Assembly (NCBI GenBank): GCA_964007475.1
Contig: OZ023273.1
Coordinates: 28,817,557-28,881,556 of the forward strand
Direction: 5' to 3'
DNA: 64,000 bases
DNA from: Hybos culiciformis
Lineage: Eukaryota; Arthropoda; Insecta; Diptera; Hybotidae
In this document: positions 61,101-64,000 of the stretch, piece after piece
Position numbering within the stretch: position 1 is the first letter of the stretch
Layout of the letters: the number at the start of each line of letters is the position of its first letter
Position numbers and translations under genes: made by a program
Notes under the pieces: generated by a model
Databases searched by the model: none
Told to the model about the DNA's origin: nothing
The model's input: the letters and a program-made list of their open reading frames with translations, nothing else

Positions 61101-64000
61101 ACACTGTATAAATAGTTAATGAAAACAATGAGTGGGTGCACAACATATATTTATACAGATATATATGTACTTACTCTATATATTTATATATGTAAGAAAA
61201 TTAATAAATAAAACAAATTATCTTTTTTTATTAGACGATTTTATTTGAAGCACAAACTCTGTCGATTTCCCGTTTCTCTTATCCGTTTGTTTGATTCAAA
61301 TCTCGCAACTTCTCGCGAACCGATTTAGCTGAAATTTTGCTCTTATTTCCGGTGACAATACAATATTCCAACGCAGTTTCGTCAGTAACTAAATTTTTTT
61401 TCTTAAATCCCTGGATATATACTTATACTATATAGTCGATCCGGCGCGAACGTTGTTTCGCTCTAGGCTAGTATTTACTAATAAGAAAGTGCTTTCATTT
61501 TCTCCCGAATTTCGGAATTTTTAGAGCAGCTTTGCCAATTTTTCATTCCCTAAACACCAAATCAATCCAGCCCTTATCAAGTTATGTGCTTACCGACGAA
61601 CAGCATTCCATTTTTATTTCTATTTATGTATTATTATGTAGTTTTTAGAATAATTTTGAAAATTAAATAATGAATTAAATATAAAACGAAATGAGTATGG
61701 ATGAAAAATTTTGTTTTTTTCAAACGAATACTTAATGCTTAATGTTTAATTTTTGATTTAAAATCACAGTTTTTTTATGTTGATAAAAATTACTAGAAAA
61801 TAAAAGTTTTTTTTCGTGGAAATAAACTTTATAAAATATTTTTTTTTTTTAGAAATTCAAGCTTATGATAAACAGGAAGGAAAGTTTTTTTAATTTTTTT
61901 TTCCTTAATTTTATTTCCTTAACTCAAAGATAAAAATGAAAATCTTGTTTTACTTCATAAATGATTATATTTTTTGGTTTCAAAATAAAATTACATTTAT
62001 TAAAAACTTTAAAGAAAACAAAAAAAAATTACTTTGTGGATCTATAAATTTTTTTTATAAAGTCAGAAGTCATAGTAGTACTCAACATAATTTGACAGTA
62101 TACTTTGAAATTTTGTTAAGAATTATTATTTCTGACATTAAAAAAAAAAGTTGTATAGAAACACAGCAATTTTTCTTATAGAGTTTCCCGAAAAGAACTT
62201 TCGGCTTAATTTTTATGATTTATGGAATTTTAAGTTTCATTTAAATTTAAAGTTTAAAAGGAAATATTTCGGTTATTCTTTGGCTATTGTTTATAATTCA
62301 TAATTTTCATAAAAAATTCCACACTTCGATTTCTATCATGAACTGAAATCAGAAAACAACTTTCTGTCTTTCAATTTATGTAATAATACAAGTTTACACA
62401 TTGATCCTTTTTGGTAGAATGACATATTTGAAAAAAAAAAAAAAAAAAAAAAAAACAATAAAACTGAAAGACAATTATTGAAAAATCAATATTGAATATA
62501 TTAATTTATATAAAGGAAAAATTTTAATTAATAATTGACTTATGAAATAAATACAAATCTTATTTATATTTATTTAGTTATTTTTACCAGAGATTTAATT
62601 AATGTTTTGATATTAAAAAAAAAAACCTAAAAAAATTTAGCTGCGGCATAAAATTCAAATAAAAAACAATTTTATTTTTAAGCTTTAGGGTCAATGAATA
62701 TTCTTCTGCCCCTTAATATAATTATATATATGTATAATATAACTAAAGTTTAGAAATTTATCAAATTTTAATTTTATTTTTATTTTGGTCTAAAAATTTT
62801 TGGTAGGATTTTCTATGGTATTTTTAGAAATTATATATTGTATAATAAATACAAGAGATTATCCTTAACAACAGTCTCTATGCCCTGGTTTATCATTCAT
62901 ATTTTTAATATTTTTAACATAATCGGATATTAAGGTTAACCAAAACAGTACTAATAGAAAAAGGTTTATGATTCATATATAATAATAAAAATATATTTAT
63001 ATTTTATTATTATGAAATGAAGGAAGAGTGAGCCACACATAATACTCTGCTGTGGATCATATAAATATTATTTTATAACACAATAATTTTTTTTTTTTGC
63101 CATACATCGTTGTTTACATAAATATACATATATATATATATATATATAATTTTTTATATGAAAATAATATTTTTATTTTATTATTTATTTTCATCATTCA
63201 AAATATATATTAAAAATTATGAAGTACAATTTCAGTTTTCCTTTTTATTTTGGGGTTTATTACATTATGTTTCAGCAATGGCATATCCTTTTATTTATTT
63301 TTTTTTTATTTTTGGTTAGATATCTACAATTCATATATGTAAATATGTATTTCCTTTCCAATAAAATGCAGGATCCATATTATTATTGTCTTTTTCTTTC
63401 TTTATGTGTCCTGAATACGAAAATTTTTTTTTTTTGGAAAAAAATATTTTCCACCAGCTTAAAAGACCAAGAGTTCGTTGAAAGCAAATAAATGAAATGT
63501 ACGTATTTATTACAGAAATTCACTAAATTAGTGCTGTAGAGTGAGTGCACTGGGAAAAAAAAAAGTATTGGGGAAAATGATAAGAACTTAGCATAAATTT
63601 ATAATTAAGTTTCATTTATTTAACAGTAAAAGACTTAACCGATTTAATTTAAAAATTAAATTAGGATTAGAAAAATATTTTTGTTAATTCAAAAAGCAAC
63701 ATTTAAACTCGTCAAATTGAAATTGTTTATTGTAAAACTTAGCATTTTATTATTTTAGTTTTTCCGATGTGTTAAGATCCAATATTATGTGGCAGTAAAT
63801 GTTCTGGAGTTGAAGTATTTAAATAAAATTATTTATTTTTGAAAGATAGTTTGTGTTTTCATTAATTTTAATTCCAGAAACTTATTGTGCAGGGTCTACA
63901 TAAGCTATTTAAATAAGCTATTCATTAAGTCCATTTAAGCTTACGATATTGATTGAACTTTTCTTATACACACTTTATATAATAACAGGGAAAAATGGAA
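58130..64000. other. AT-rich region, probably an upstream intron of Ptp99A
   Basis: The Ptp99A exon at 57,840-58,129 starts with the last base of a split codon, so an upstream exon must exist, yet no membrane-spanning or fibronectin-coding exon was recognised here. The stretch holds A/T homopolymers, a 25-A run at 62,431-62,455, a TA microsatellite near 63,125-63,148 and a repeat fragment at about 61,215-61,560. Confidence 0.5.
61215..61560. repeat. GC-richer dispersed repeat fragment
   Basis: This piece contains GCGAACCGATTTAGCTGAAA, closely related to the GGACCGATTTGGCTGAAATT word of the repeat at about 23,650. It also has GATCCGGCGCGAACGTTG near 61,438. It is probably a member of the same or a related transposable-element family; no coding frame is seen. 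Confidence 0.45.

Overview
This is nuclear DNA from an insect, strongly AT-rich, with split genes, GT-AG introns (many only 53-90 nt), AATAAA signals and many repeat insertions. A fly (Diptera) is my best guess. The Ptp99A C-terminal region, as I remember the Drosophila protein, matches it closely, and the intron style and frequent TACATACATA-type words fit. The TACCTACC words also common here occur in other insects such as aphids, so the order is not proven. No bacterial genes, CRISPR array or organelle sequence were seen.

Layout. Positions 1-28,900 form a gene-poor, AT-rich stretch. It holds a terminal-inverted-repeat DNA element (62-1892), a small GC-richer island (about 17,230-17,760) and a 3.6-kb repeat block (about 21,250-24,883). 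That block contains a tandem-repeat array, a self-complementary minisatellite, an 8-mer microsatellite, a 236-bp-period repeat and a foldback element. From 28,961 to 47,893 lies a compact gene cluster: Rab7 (+), an ARMC5-type ARM/BTB protein (-), mitochondrial GatA/QRSL1 (+), GET1/WRB (-), a single-domain galectin (+) and an unrecognised 404-residue protein (-). ARMC5 and GatA are divergent, with starts 1.2 kb apart. GatA/WRB and galectin/orphan are convergent pairs. After another AT-rich gap come the last five recognisable coding exons of the receptor tyrosine phosphatase Ptp99A (-, 53,293-58,129). Its upstream exons were not found up to 64,000, so 58,130-64,000 is probably intron.

The genes do not form one pathway. 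Rab7 directs late endosome and lysosome traffic. ARMC5 is a CUL3 adaptor that, in mammals, targets RNA polymerase II. GatA makes mitochondrial Gln-tRNA. WRB inserts tail-anchored proteins into the ER. Ptp99A acts in axon guidance and signalling. Exons were joined by hand from splice signals, reading frame and family similarity. All joins keep frame, but transcript data would be decisive. I found no convincing new biological system. The most distinctive items are the orphan gene, the nested inverted-repeat element at 42,051-42,636, the altered galectin sugar-binding motif and the tRNA-like segment in GatA intron 1.
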